From Rhabditoides inermis (taxonomy: Eukaryota; Nematoda; Chromadorea; Rhabditida; Rhabditidae): DNA of 64,000 nucleotides. Of this stretch, positions 10,506 through 20,412 are shown piece after piece. Where the stretch lies: assembly GCA_963966185.1 (NCBI GenBank), contig CAWZYM010000110.1, positions 124,001 through 188,000 of the forward strand, read 5' to 3'. Within the stretch, counting starts at the first letter, position 1. Each line of letters begins with the position of its first letter. The position numbers were made by a program, and so were the translations under genes. Below the pieces are notes generated by a model. It did not search any database, was not told the origin of the DNA, and saw only the letters and a list, made by a program, of their open reading frames with translations.

Positions 10506-13477
10506 TATATGTCCTTTTTATTGATTGTTGTTGTAGTCTCTGTTTCCTACAATGTCACCCGGATTCGAGCTCCTCCTCGTTCCGCGCCTGCAACACTTCA
10601 TCAAACAAGAGAAAGTGTTTAAGCCTTGGACACATGGCCATTGCTAAAAAGTGGGTTAAGGATGATACTAATTATTGTTTCGTTTAAATTTTAAGGATGA
10701 CGATACTGATGGATGCTGAGAAGATGCGGTCGCATGCTTGAGCAAAGCTTCTGAACTTCGTCGCAGAACAGGCAGGTGTGGCTGGTGCGACACTGCGAAG
10801 ACGCTAAAACAAGGAGAAGTGCTCTTCGACTGTCACAAAGAAGGTGTGTCGAAATGTTTTCTTACTAGTTCATATTAACTTTCTTTTAGCTTGGAAGTAA
10901 CGCGGCCAAGGCGAGAGAACGCACTCTGCCCTCAGGGAATCGTGGAGAGACTGATTGGGAGTGGAAGCCAGTCAAGTATGAACCTAAGCTAAATGCGATG
11001 TAATCAATTTGTTTACTTTCATATTTCAGTAATACACCAGGAAAGAAGTCTTACGTCACGTCTACGGCGATCTCGAAAAAGCAGGCCTACCAGTACTACC
11101 TCAAGAGGATTTCCAGACCCGCGAGGAAGATGATTTCACCTATGAACACCAGTTGTCTTCTGCGGAGGACGTGGTGAGTGTTTGAAGTCATTATTTGTTT
11201 CTTGATATTTTTCAACACGTCTTTCTATGTTCTCTCTATTAAGGTGTGCGATGGCTACAAGCAGAAGCAGGGCGAAGAAGAGAATGGCCGGAAAGAAGAA
11301 GATAGTGAAGAAGGGCAAGACGATGGAGACCCATCGAGAAGGCCTGGAATCGGCATGTCTACATTTTAATTATTATTACAACTGCTATTCCTTTTGCAGA
11401 CATCCGTAATGACGACCAGATTGCATGTGTTCCCGCTGCCTCATGAACCCTCCCGGAACCGATTCTATTGGTGCGTTTGGTTGTGGCATTAGTTTAGATT
11501 GTTTTTGTTTTGATGGCTATGTTGTTTTTCCAATGGTTATCACAATTTTGACGGTAAGTATGAAGGTTCACTCACCTGTTCAGGGTATATTCAAAAGCGC
11601 GCCGTGTGAGACTCTACTACAACAGAAAGGTCTACAGGACTGAGACTCGTCAGCACAACGGCGACAGGTGGGTGATGTTTTGGCGTCGATTTTAAACGAT
11701 TTTTTTCCGACTGCGTCAGCAGCAAGTGTGGAGGACGAATCAGACGGAAATGGAAGCATTTCGAGAGCGGAGTCGAGGGAGTGCAGCACATGGAGTATCT
11801 CAAGAGTCACACGGACTGCACTGGAGAAGAGGAAAGAGTACTACTGGAGTACAAGGTCAGTTTTTTTTTTACTCACGAATAATGATGTTAAAATGTTCGT
11901 AGTATCGGTACGCTTTGGAAGAGGTCTCGGCGATTGCTGGATGTGAAGTGTTGGTTGAATGCTGCATGACTGCCTTTGAACAGAGAGAGCGGGCACTTAC
12001 TATAGGATGTTTGCGTCAAGGGAGAGTGTGCTCCGGAAGTAGGTTATTGGAATTCGTTCCACTTCCATTCATTTTCTTCAGTATTCGGAGAATGAAGAGC
12101 CCCCGCCTCGCATCGCGGTGAAAGAAAACAGGGGAGAGGTGGATCTAGATCGGCATCGCCTCGATTCCACAGGTACATTTGTGCTCATTAAAGGTATTGA
12201 ACAATACCTTCTAGGTGAGCAATTCATCCACTACTCCGAATTGGGCTTGTTGGATCCTGCACTGCGATGTCTGGTGGCTGCTACACATGATAAGCTTGAC
12301 AAGTTGGGTCGGTCAAAGAACGGTGTCGGCGATGGCCCGTACGCCTCGCGAGCTGATGACACCGAGCAGGTGTACCGTGTCAGAAGCCACATGGAGGAAG
12401 AACCAGCGTCCGAGGGTCTCGTCGTATTGATGAGGTATTAGTGAGACAATCTAGCCTATTTTTTTCATTCGTTCAGTTTTCACTCCACTCGAGCCTATGT
12501 CGTTGTGTGGTCGATTCTCCGTCTTCTGCTCGGTCCGGATTGGAACGGATTCCAGAACATGTCGCTAGGTGGGTGCGACAAAAAAAGAGGGTGTGATAGA
12601 GTCAAGCTCAAGAGAGATAGAGAAAGAGTTTTAGAAACGGTTTTGAAGACATGAAGCCAGCTATGCTCAACGCGACACGTCTTATCTTCCCGCACACTCA
12701 TCTGGACCTCTGCTTCTTTTACGCGCAGGCTGCATGGAGGCTACAGTTCGAGTTGAAACGAGGTATTACAAAGAATTTATTATTTGATTCTCGTTCTAAC
12801 CATTTTAGGAACTTCCAACCACTCATTGTCTCAGTCTATTCTGCGCACTGCTCTGACAGGTCTCGCGTTCATGCCTCCCGATGAGGTGCAATCCACATAC
12901 CTTGAGGTGAAGGATCAACTGAAAAAAGGAGATCCCGTGTTGCAAAGTACGTTTCACTTTTATCTTCATTTTATCTTGATAACGTTTTTCAGAGCTCTAC
13001 CGTTACCTGTAAAAAATGTATGTCGGCACGCACGAGAAGAAGCCGCGCTCTGACATACATGACTGGTCATGTTGCATGCGTGTGAAGGAGGGACGCCCTC
13101 TAACCTCCAACGCTCTTGAGGGAGCGCATTCCAGGCTCAAGGTGAGTGAATTTTGTATGCGCTTTCCATTCATATTATTCAGAACAAGTATGAGCTTCGC
13201 GTGAAGTTGAGTCGGTGGCTCAAAAACCTGCAACGAGTTCTTCTTCAATAAGATGCCAAAGACCGCGAGTACAAGAGTGATGCAGGATGGAAAGCACCGA
13301 AAATGAAGGTGAATCGATTCACCATATTATATTTCATCTAAAACGAAAATCAGACCGGCCTCTACACGCAAAATGATGTGCGCGGTGCTTTGGAGAGAGA
13401 AGCTGGAGAGAGCAAGTACAACTACGCGATTCGGCTTAGAACTCGTATCGGCTTATCGCCGTGAGTGTCTTTGTTAA

Positions 13478-13493
13478 TATGTATATATATATA

Positions 13494-13577
<84 letters not shown>
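13478..13577. repeat. (TA)n microsatellite
   Basis: About 100 bp of TA repeat with two ATTTA interruptions, ending in TAGATAGATAG. It separates the last MULE exon from a LINE fragment. Confidence 0.95.
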
Positions 13578-13579
<2 letters not shown>

Positions 13580-13589
13580 TAGATAGCAC

Positions 13590-13931
13590 CAGCAATGATT
13601 CTTTCAAACATTCTACAGACTGGAGAAGTGAGAGAAACTGGTCTATAGTTTTCTGGATTTAATGCTTTTCTTGTGAATTGAAAAAAAAACTTATCTTTCA
13701 ATCATCTGGCAATTCGGATAGATATATAGACTGTGTGAATATCATTGACAACGGGACCGCTAGTGGTACAGCACATTTCTTAAGGATGCACTGATTTAAC
13801 CCTTCTTTCGAGAACGAAAACTTGAGTGGTTGCTTCTTCAGATAATGGTATATAACGTATGGTTCTAAATGGAGAACAGTTGATACTGGGGATTTCGAGT
13901 CCATGTTTGGGATCGATTGAGTATTATCCAC
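13590..13931 (-). pseudogene. CR1-type LINE reverse transcriptase fragment
   Basis: Minus-strand frames read PLKFSFSKEGLNQCILKKC...PLSMIFTQSIYLSELPDD, then after a frameshift LNPENYRPVSLTSPVCRMFERII, the RT1-RT2 blocks of a LINE. It is a short internal fragment, different from the longer copies at 0.6-3.4 and 27.8-29.4 kb. Confidence 0.75.
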
Positions 13932-13958
13932 TGTAAATGCTGATTGAAACTGGTTTTT

Positions 13959-14120
13959 TTGTCAATACAACTATTTTTTGAAATTGTCTGCAAATAGATG
14001 AAAATTGAGCGCAAAATGTGTCAAAATGCAGAAATTGGTGCCAGTTGGTGCCAATTTTCAATCATCAACAGAATTTTTCATCGATTTTTAGGTATCTTCG
14101 AAACACAGTTGTATTGACAA
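13959..14120. repeat. Fold-back repeat with 13-bp perfect arms
   Basis: TTGTCAATACAAC at 13959-13971 is the exact reverse complement of 13 bases at 14108-14120. The 136-bp interior holds a short direct repeat (GGTGCCAGTTGGTGCCAA). It could be a tiny MITE remnant. Confidence 0.6.
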
Positions 14121-14338
14121 AAGTGCATCATTTTCACATCCCGGTGTAACTCAACCTCGAAATTCAGAGTGTACACTCCCTTTAATCCGAGTTACCTGGC
14201 AACGCCGAAAATATTTTGGATACGCTTCCGGAGAGACCCTTCTCGCTGACCCGTCCGCACATTGTTGTCCTTATCATATCTCCTGCCGTTGTATCGATTA
14301 TCTCCGCCGTCTGTAGCAAGAGCAGATGCTATCGCCTA

Positions 14339-14381
<43 letters not shown>

Positions 14382-14771
14382 GGCTTAACTTCTTCTCCAT
14401 CACTCCGTCAGAGAAGAGAATGCGATGTTCTGGCACGTTTTGCACATCGAAAGAGCAGATCCTGCTGAATATTGCGATTGCACGCATTTTTTTATTAGAA
14501 TTTTTGAATAACCTACCTGTTTCGTTTATGAACAGAGATAGCAAAAGGAGTAAGTTCAGGGTCGAGAGTCATTGCGAAAGCGTTTCGAGAACGATTGGCA
14601 CAGTCTGGAAAAACCTAAGGCTCTCGTGTATATAAGTCGCTAGCTGCTTATAAGGGGTCCATCGATGAATGTAATGAATTTGGATCAGATGACGTCACAG
14701 ACTTCTGACTAAAGGCTCACGAAAGTTGTGAGGGTGATCGTCACTCCACCGTGACTAGCGGTACATCATTG
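14121..14771. other. Intergenic stretch with no supported gene
   Basis: It contains a (CT)n tract at about 14340-14379 that ends in a possible acceptor (CTCTCGTAG). A plus-strand open frame continues past it (RLNFFSITPSEKRMRCSGTF...), but no partner exon or family is recognised. Confidence 0.3.
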
Positions 14772-14845
14772 GCCGCCGAGAGGATTGAACCCGGGACCTT
14801 CCGCTTGATAGCTGCGCGCACATCCACTGCGCTAGCCACCCCATT
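14772..14845 (-). mobile_element. tRNA-derived SINE head
   Basis: Read on the minus strand there is an A-box-like TGGCTAGCGCAGTGG and, about 45 bases later, a B-box GGTTCAATCC, the spacing of an internal RNA polymerase III promoter. The would-be acceptor stems do not pair, so a functional tRNA gene is unlikely. A second head of this type lies at 35716-35783. Confidence 0.6.
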
Positions 14846-15329
14846 TATGTTTATGTTTATGTAGATCGAAAATGGCTGTATCAGAAGGAACCATTGTTGA
14901 GATAATAGCGAGATAGAGTAAAACACCAATTTCTTTGAACACACTAGACATAAGAGTGGAAGAGCGTAAGTCGGGTAACAAACTCTACTTTACGCGACTC
15001 CTTTTTAAACTGATTGACAGTTCGCACCAGCGAAAGTGGGCATGGTAACAGCTACCAGCTGAGGCAGTCCGTGGTTGAAAAACATATATTATTAGTCACG
15101 TGGACTCGGACTGAATTATTCAATATGCAAGTTTCAGCTTCCTCTTAAAAAAACCGGAATTTAATTTTCGGGATGTCGGACCATGCTTTCCCCTGACCCA
15201 ATGCACTCTATCCCCCCAGTTCTGCTTTAATTGGTCTTGGTTACTTATCAATACGTGGCAAAATCGAAACATCGAAAGAGTTGATCAAACTATATCATTT
15301 CATCAAATCATATCGCAAGTGCGCATGAC

Positions 15330-15449
<120 letters not shown>

Positions 15450-15558
15450 TGTATGAACTCATCAACTCAACATAATCGAATTGTTTATTTCGACACATCG
15501 TATTTCATAAGCAGTGTTCGAATTTTCTACGCAGAGATACCCGAGAAACTCTTACTTA

Positions 15559-16628
15559 TCACTGCGTAAGGACACACTGTGTGTGCCTGTCTCTCGCCTT
15601 TTCGACCAACACAAGCAGCGCTGCCGGGATGATCAGATCCAACTGTTCACTGCTGAAGAGGTATCGAACCACGCAGATGTCTTCGTAACACTGAAAAACA
15701 CGCACTTTGACAGATAGCCTAGGTTCACTTCAATATATATGCCGCATTGTACATTTCATGTTGTGTCTCGAATCTCTATTGACAAATAAAGATTACTACT
15801 TAGTAAAGCTAGATTTTAGATACTCACGATATCAATAGTCATAGTGACGTTGTGTTGCACAATATGTGAGAGGCAGCGGCTGTCGGATTGTTGCAGTCGT
15901 CTTTCAACCAACGCCAATGGACGACCTTTTTCGCCCTAAGTATGTAAGCGATAATGTAGTTGAAAATGTGCATCTATTCTCACCATGATCAACTTTTGCA
16001 GAATGATGGGAAGTTTGTCGGGCATCCAAGTCATACTCAGATCCTGAGCCATCTTGATCAGTTGTTCAGCACACTGGTTTCCACTGTAAAATTAATACTC
16101 GATATGTGCGTGAAACGTGAACAGAACGTATACGTACATGAACTTGACGCTGTCTCCTCGTTTGAAACGCGTGCGAGTGGATGGTGTATTTTCCTCCGTT
16201 CCGTCCTCTCTCTCCTCTCCCTCTTGCGATGCCGCCAATCGATCACGCATGTCTACCAGACCGTAGAACTGACAATGCGGACAATGAACGATTGCAGGTG
16301 TTCCAATAGAACCCACATCAGCTTCAGATATAAGCTCGCTTTTCTCCGTCGCAGTTTCCGGTGCATTCACAGACCCACTACGAAGGTAGTTGAGGATAAG
16401 GCGGAAGTGTTTCGGATCACGGTCGATGAACAGTGGAGTCGAAGGGTTCTCCTAGAGATGATCTCTCTCTCTCTCCCTCTCTCACCCTCTCTCCCTCTCT
16501 CTCACCTCTGTCCTTCTGTTGGATACCAGCACATCGAGGAATGTGCCAGGCCACCGTCTCAGAGTGGAGACGGATGTTTTGAATATCGTCCCGCCGACAT
16601 CCAGGGTCACTGCTGAAGTCGTCGCCAT
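15559..16628 (-). CDS. KCTD/BTB-domain protein, left copy (5 exons, 258 aa)
   Basis: The exons on the minus strand are 16628-16506, 16451-16138, 16083-15984, 15935-15828 and 15690-15559, totalling 777 nt with all phases consistent. The protein starts MATTSAVTLDVGGTIFKTS, the signature of a T1/KCTD BTB domain (LDVGGxxFxTS). It continues RRWPGTFLDVLVSN, LFIDRDPKHFRLILNYLRSG and a CPHC motif. KCTD proteins oligomerise and often act as cullin-3 substrate adaptors. The C-terminal half (KRGDSV..., MTIDICYED...) is not assigned to a known domain. Intron 1 is almost entirely GA/CT repeat. A nearly identical inverted copy lies at 26347-27434, differing at a handful of residues. The glycosidase-like fragment lies divergently about 300 bp upstream. 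Confidence 0.88.
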
Positions 16629-16924
16629 TGCTCGAATGAAGCAGATAATCTAACAACTGTCTTTATAGCTTATCACATGACTCACAACACTGATATAACT
16701 TGATACAATGGTGCAAAACGGATAACTAGTTATTGGAAAATACGTTATCTCTTAATTCTGATAGTTTCGGTTTCGCAATGTGATTATGACTGATAGACAT
16801 AGATGAACCAAAAAAATTGAAGTAAAGAAGAACTGTTTGGGAAATAGAGTGCAGGCAGAAGAAATCAAAGGCCGCCATTCCGAAAATTAGATTCTAATTT
16901 TCAGGAGGAAACTGAAATGTGCAT

Positions 16925-17015
16925 ATACGGCGCCTCTCTGGAGTCGAACATTCGCGCGGAGGGCGCCGACTCTCCTGTTCCCTGGAGAGCCGACATTGCT
17001 CTATTCGACGGAAAG
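16925..17015 (+). pseudogene. Pseudouridine-5'-phosphate glycosidase-like exon, left-arm copy
   Basis: The exon reads GASLESNIRAEGAD...ADIALFDGK and ends at a GTAAGT donor. It resembles the 'VExxIRxxGAxPATIAxLxGK' segment of pseudouridine-5'-phosphate glycosidase (PsuG/IndA family), but has an inserted run (PVPWR) compared with the copy at 24323. No further exon of the enzyme is nearby. The mirror copy is at 25967-26056 on the minus strand. Confidence 0.55.
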
Positions 17016-17799
17016 GTAAGTATAATGTGATTATTGATTTATCGACTTTTTTGTTTGACTTGATTTCCTCCGATGTGAATGGATTGGTACAAACATTCAG
17101 TACAGCTCGACTTAGGTGATCCCTGTCCATGGACGTCCGGGATTTCGGTGGACGTTTCTGGTGGCTCTCTCTTTACACACTCTCTCGCGTTCCCATCGCC
17201 TCCTCCCCACAGGCAATTTATGGATTATGGCTCCTGTTTGAAGGGATTGTGGGCAGTGAGAGACCTGACTTTTCGAAATGAACTGTTGTACGTTCCTCAA
17301 AAAAAAACCCGGTGAAGTTCAATGTAAAACAATTAATCGTTTCTTGGAATTTGCCTTAGTCTGACAGTCGCGTTGTTAAAATGAGAAATAAGATAAAAGT
17401 GAAGATCGCTCGAGAATTCGAATGATGTTCTTTTTAAGTTGCATTCACGTCCCTTTCGGACTCACCACGTATTTGACTTTTTAACAGAAATCTCTCTGCC
17501 AAAAATGAGACGGACAACCGACGTATTGCACAAAAGTGAGATGAAATGGATGGACACAACGCGTACATCTCTTTTGGACACACCACGTATTTCGCAAAAA
17601 TAAGACGGACAATGCATGTGTCGGGTAAAAACGAGACGGACACACCGCGTATTGAAAAGGAACAGCAATGGACAGTCCGCGTGTCTAACTTCACATGTCT
17701 CTCCATTCTCGAACAATTATTTTTGTGACCCAATGCTGAGAAATAAAAAGTTGTGACCGGATTGAACATGTGACGCAAACGTTTTGTTTTCCTAGACAA

Positions 17800-17950
17800 G
17801 ATGGCGGGGCCCCCGCCCATTGAAAAGCGGGGGCCGTCTCAAGCGGCGATCGCGCGTGAACGCCGCGCGACTGCCTCTCTCGGTGGGGCGGGGTTCCCGC
17901 TCACTGAGCGGGGCCCCCGCCAGCAGGCGTGCGGCGCCCCCGCTACAGTC
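17800..17950. repeat. GC-rich hairpin cluster 1
   Basis: Successive short inverted repeats such as GGCGGGGCCCCCGCC, AAGCGGGGGCC and GAGCGGGGCCCCCGC sit in an otherwise AT-rich region. Each could fold into a 5-8-bp stem. A sister cluster lies at 18905-19060. Confidence 0.7.
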
Positions 17951-18298
17951 ACAATCGCTTGCGATTCGATCGCTGCTTTCTACTACTTATCGATTGCTTT
18001 CTCCTGTTCAATCAATAACCACTTCAAAGTATACATTTATCTGTCATTGCACACATATAGTTACATCACAACACATCAAAGAATGTGAACGTATCTCGGG
18101 TCAATCGTGCACACAATGTTTGAGGGGAATAAAAAATGTGGTAGTTGCAGTTGGTGATAGCGCTTGAATCTTCTCGCGAGTTGAAGTTTTCTGTCCGGCA
18201 AAGTTGATCACACACAACATTCGGCATTTAGCAGGAAAGCCTGCAAGACATAAGAATTAGAAACCAAAAGTAAGAATATATCCTATCATACCTGTGTC

Positions 18299-18644
18299 TT
18301 AGATTCCATTCCGTTCTGCATGATGTTCCCTTTTGTCACAGGGCTGGAGCGGGAAGGTGGCAGCTTCCATAGCGGTTCGCCGCTCGAAGCTGAAAATAAA
18401 AAGACATATCAAATACACTGTATAATGCTAGAATCAAACCTCACCTAGGGACAAACTTGTATCCTAGCTCGGAGTAGGCAAAGTGGGTCCCTCGTCGCTC
18501 GTCGCCGAGAAGACATCTGTGAGAGGATCGGTATATATAGACTGTTAACCACGACCAAACTCGTAGAAGTTTATGTTCGTCAAGTGCACATGGTATGAGC
18601 TCTTCGACAGAAAGGAGCTTTAATACTGGAAAGCTTCTTTCGGT
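18299..18644 (-). CDS. Unidentified two-exon coding fragment
   Basis: After an acceptor (TATTTTTCAG) the minus strand is open from 18644 to a donor at about 18444, reading TERSFPVLKLLSVEELIPC...LLGDERRGTHFAYSELGYKFVP. A second exon (18389-18299) keeps the frame (FERRTAMEAATFPLQP...) and ends in TAA. No start exon was found. I do not recognise the family. It could be the 3' end of a host gene or of a transposon ORF. Confidence 0.4.
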
Positions 18645-18904
18645 CTGAAAAATAGCAACTGATACTGGTTTGCTGGTCAGTATGCAATTCCTTACTCATG
18701 CGGTGAAACTCGCGCATGAAACCTTTTTTCCAACCAGCTTCTACCATGCGCACTTACTTCCTTCCTACGATAGCCGAATACACAATCACAACAATCACAA
18801 CAGACAAAATACAAAAGATACATGAAAAAAAACAAAATGTGAAGTAGTGAAATAGCGAACAACAACACTTCGAATTCAAATCGACCACGGCGTCTTTCCG
18901 ATTT

Positions 18905-19060
18905 CTCGCCCGCTCCGAGCGAGCGGCGCGGGGCCCCCGCTCACTCACTTTTCCCGCTCATTTTAGCGGCGACCCCGCTCGGCAAGCGGCAACCCCGCGG
19001 AAGGGTTGCGGGGATCCCGCTAGCCCGGCGGGGTTCCCGACAGCCCAGCGCGGCCGCCGG
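18905..19060. repeat. GC-rich hairpin cluster 2
   Basis: Multiple inverted repeats of the type AGCGG..CCCCGCT, CGGGGATCCCGC and GGCGGGGTTCCC occur in tandem, similar in style to the cluster at 17800-17950 but not a copy of it. The two clusters flank the coding fragment at 18299-18644. Confidence 0.65.
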
Positions 19061-19372
19061 CTCATTTGTCTGAGAATGCAAAAATAAAACGGACAATGCA
19101 TCTGTCGGGTAAAAACGAGACGGACACACCGCGTATTGAAAGGAAACAGCGATGGACAGTCCGCGTGTCTAACTTCACATGTCTCTCCATTCTCGAACAA
19201 TTATTTTTGTGACCCAATGCTGAGAAATAAAAAGTTGTGACCGGATTGAACATGTGACGCAAACGTTTTGTTTTGTTTGTTGATTGTTTGTTTTTGGGAT
19301 GTCTTTCAAACTACAAATTATTTATTTATATTAATGAACGTAACATGCTTTTATGGACTTTTCTATTACAGT

Positions 19373-20412
19373 CTGATCGAAAACCTGAGGCGCAGCACAC
19401 GTGTCAGGAAGGCGGTCTGACACAGTATGTATATTTTTTTTTGCTGGCTATCATTTGTTCATCGTATTGTTTCAGTATGGGAAACCTGCTCCGCCTCGAA
19501 AGAAGCGCTCTGTGAAACGATCTTTGTCGAGAGATAATGTGAAGGAGGATGTGTACTCTCAGGATGACATGGAGGTGGACGCCATCCTCGACCGGGTGAT
19601 GAACATGTTGTTGAGAAAATTTCATTATTTATTTTCAGTATGTTGCCAATGGATACCTTTTGGCCGGAATTTCTACAACGTACACACCGCCGCTTGACGA
19701 CTGCGAGACGGTGAGACTGTGTTAAAATTCTTCTCACATTCTCAATAGAATTGGTTTCAGTATGCGTGGAGTTCGCTGTTCTCTAATCACGGCTGTGAAG
19801 AAGGTGGATATTGTATCTATCATTTAATCATATGAATTCAGGTTGACTCCGATGTGACTTGGGATGACGACACTGGAAAGCAGTATTTTATCATTGGAGA
19901 AACAAAGGCATGTGATTATGTTGAATTTTTGTTTGATGTTCATGTGAAATACATTCATATTTACTGAATGTTTTAGAGTGTGCAGCCGTCATCGGTGCAG
20001 CATCTCAACGTCAACTCGATGAACAGGTGCAATCTAGGGATGCAGCCCTGCCTTCCTGTTGACACCCAACTCGGCCAGGTGCGTTTTTCAAGTTTCATTT
20101 TTTTATTGTTTGTTATAGTCTTCTGAAGTGTCTGCGACTGCTCTGAGCAAGCCGGACAAGGAGGCCGACACGGACAACAACATGGCGGAGGTGGTCAAGG
20201 TGATTTTTTTGTTTTTTTGTTTTGGATTTTTTGATTGTTTCAGGTGACACAGTCTCTCCCCATGGAGACGCAGTCCGTGTACGACAAAGTCGACGAGCAG
20301 CTGATTGGCCAGCAGACGCCGCCCGTCAATGTACCAATGGATCAGGTGCGACTTTGTATATTTACTTTTCATTGATTGTTGTTGTAGACCGCTGGTGTCT
20401 CTGCGAGTGTTC
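19373..20412 (+). pseudogene. 5' part of the cassette gene
   Basis: Spliced exons run SDRKPEAQHTCQEGG (19373), YGKPAPPRKKRSVKRSLSRD...DDMEVDAILDRV (19475), YVANGYLLAGISTT (19639), YAWSSLFSNHG (19759), VDSDVTWDDDTGKQYFIIGE (19842), SVQPSSVQHLNVNSM (19977) and a first cassette (20118-20345), joined by TTTCAG/TTTTAG acceptors. The KKR-rich stretch looks like a nuclear signal. MEVDAILDRV recalls a chromodomain start, weakly. The frame then enters another cassette exon, which is broken at 20412 by an RTE retrotransposon. Similar exons from SVQPSS onward occur at 9290 in the MULE-linked gene. Confidence 0.55.

Larger units (their letters stand above)
9254..13463 (+). pseudogene. Mutator-like (MULE) transposase gene, decayed
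   Basis: Many short exons with TTTCAG acceptors read on the plus strand. The order is: cassette exons (9290-9911); an exon at 10544 (SPGFELLLVPRLQ); a Cys-rich exon near 10770 (CGWCDTAKTL); a FLYWCH-like zinc-finger segment at about 11590-11850 (VRLYYNRKVYRTET ... SKCGGRIRRKW ... HTDC); then a transposase core with STRAYVVVWSILRLL (12490), DMKPAMLNATRLIFPHTH and LCFFYAQAAWRLQ (12650-12763), LTGLAFMPPDEV (12858) and GRPLTSNALEGAHSRLK (13091-13140). These match the MULE DDE domain layout (D..FP..C.FH..QA.W; P.T.NA.EG.H). Inactivating marks are a 1-base deletion in the first cassette (CCCC for CCCCC/CCCCCC near 9563), a TGA in the exon near 10722 and a TAA near 13012. Joining the 5' cassette exons to this transposase is inference. 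Confidence 0.7.
17456..19276. other. Central segment bounded by direct repeats
   Basis: About 170 bp recurs in direct orientation: 17615-17795 and 19095-19276 both read AAAACGAGACGGACACACCGCG ... TTGTGACCGGATTGAACATG...CAAACGTTTTGTTTT. The left copy also contains degenerate 45-50-bp internal repeats built on GACGGACAA..CGTnT. Between the copies lie two GC-rich hairpin clusters and a minus-strand coding fragment. This could be an element with long direct repeats or a tandem duplication. Confidence 0.6.

Noticed and set aside
14772..14845. A functional tRNA gene
   Set aside because: The promoter boxes are present but the acceptor stem ends do not pair and no clean anticodon arm forms, so a SINE is more likely.
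15960..16616. A 218-codon plus-strand frame over the left KCTD gene, and its mirror at 26272-27033 minus
   Set aside because: Both are antisense shadows of the KCTD exons, whose own strand has matching splice sites and a recognisable BTB domain.
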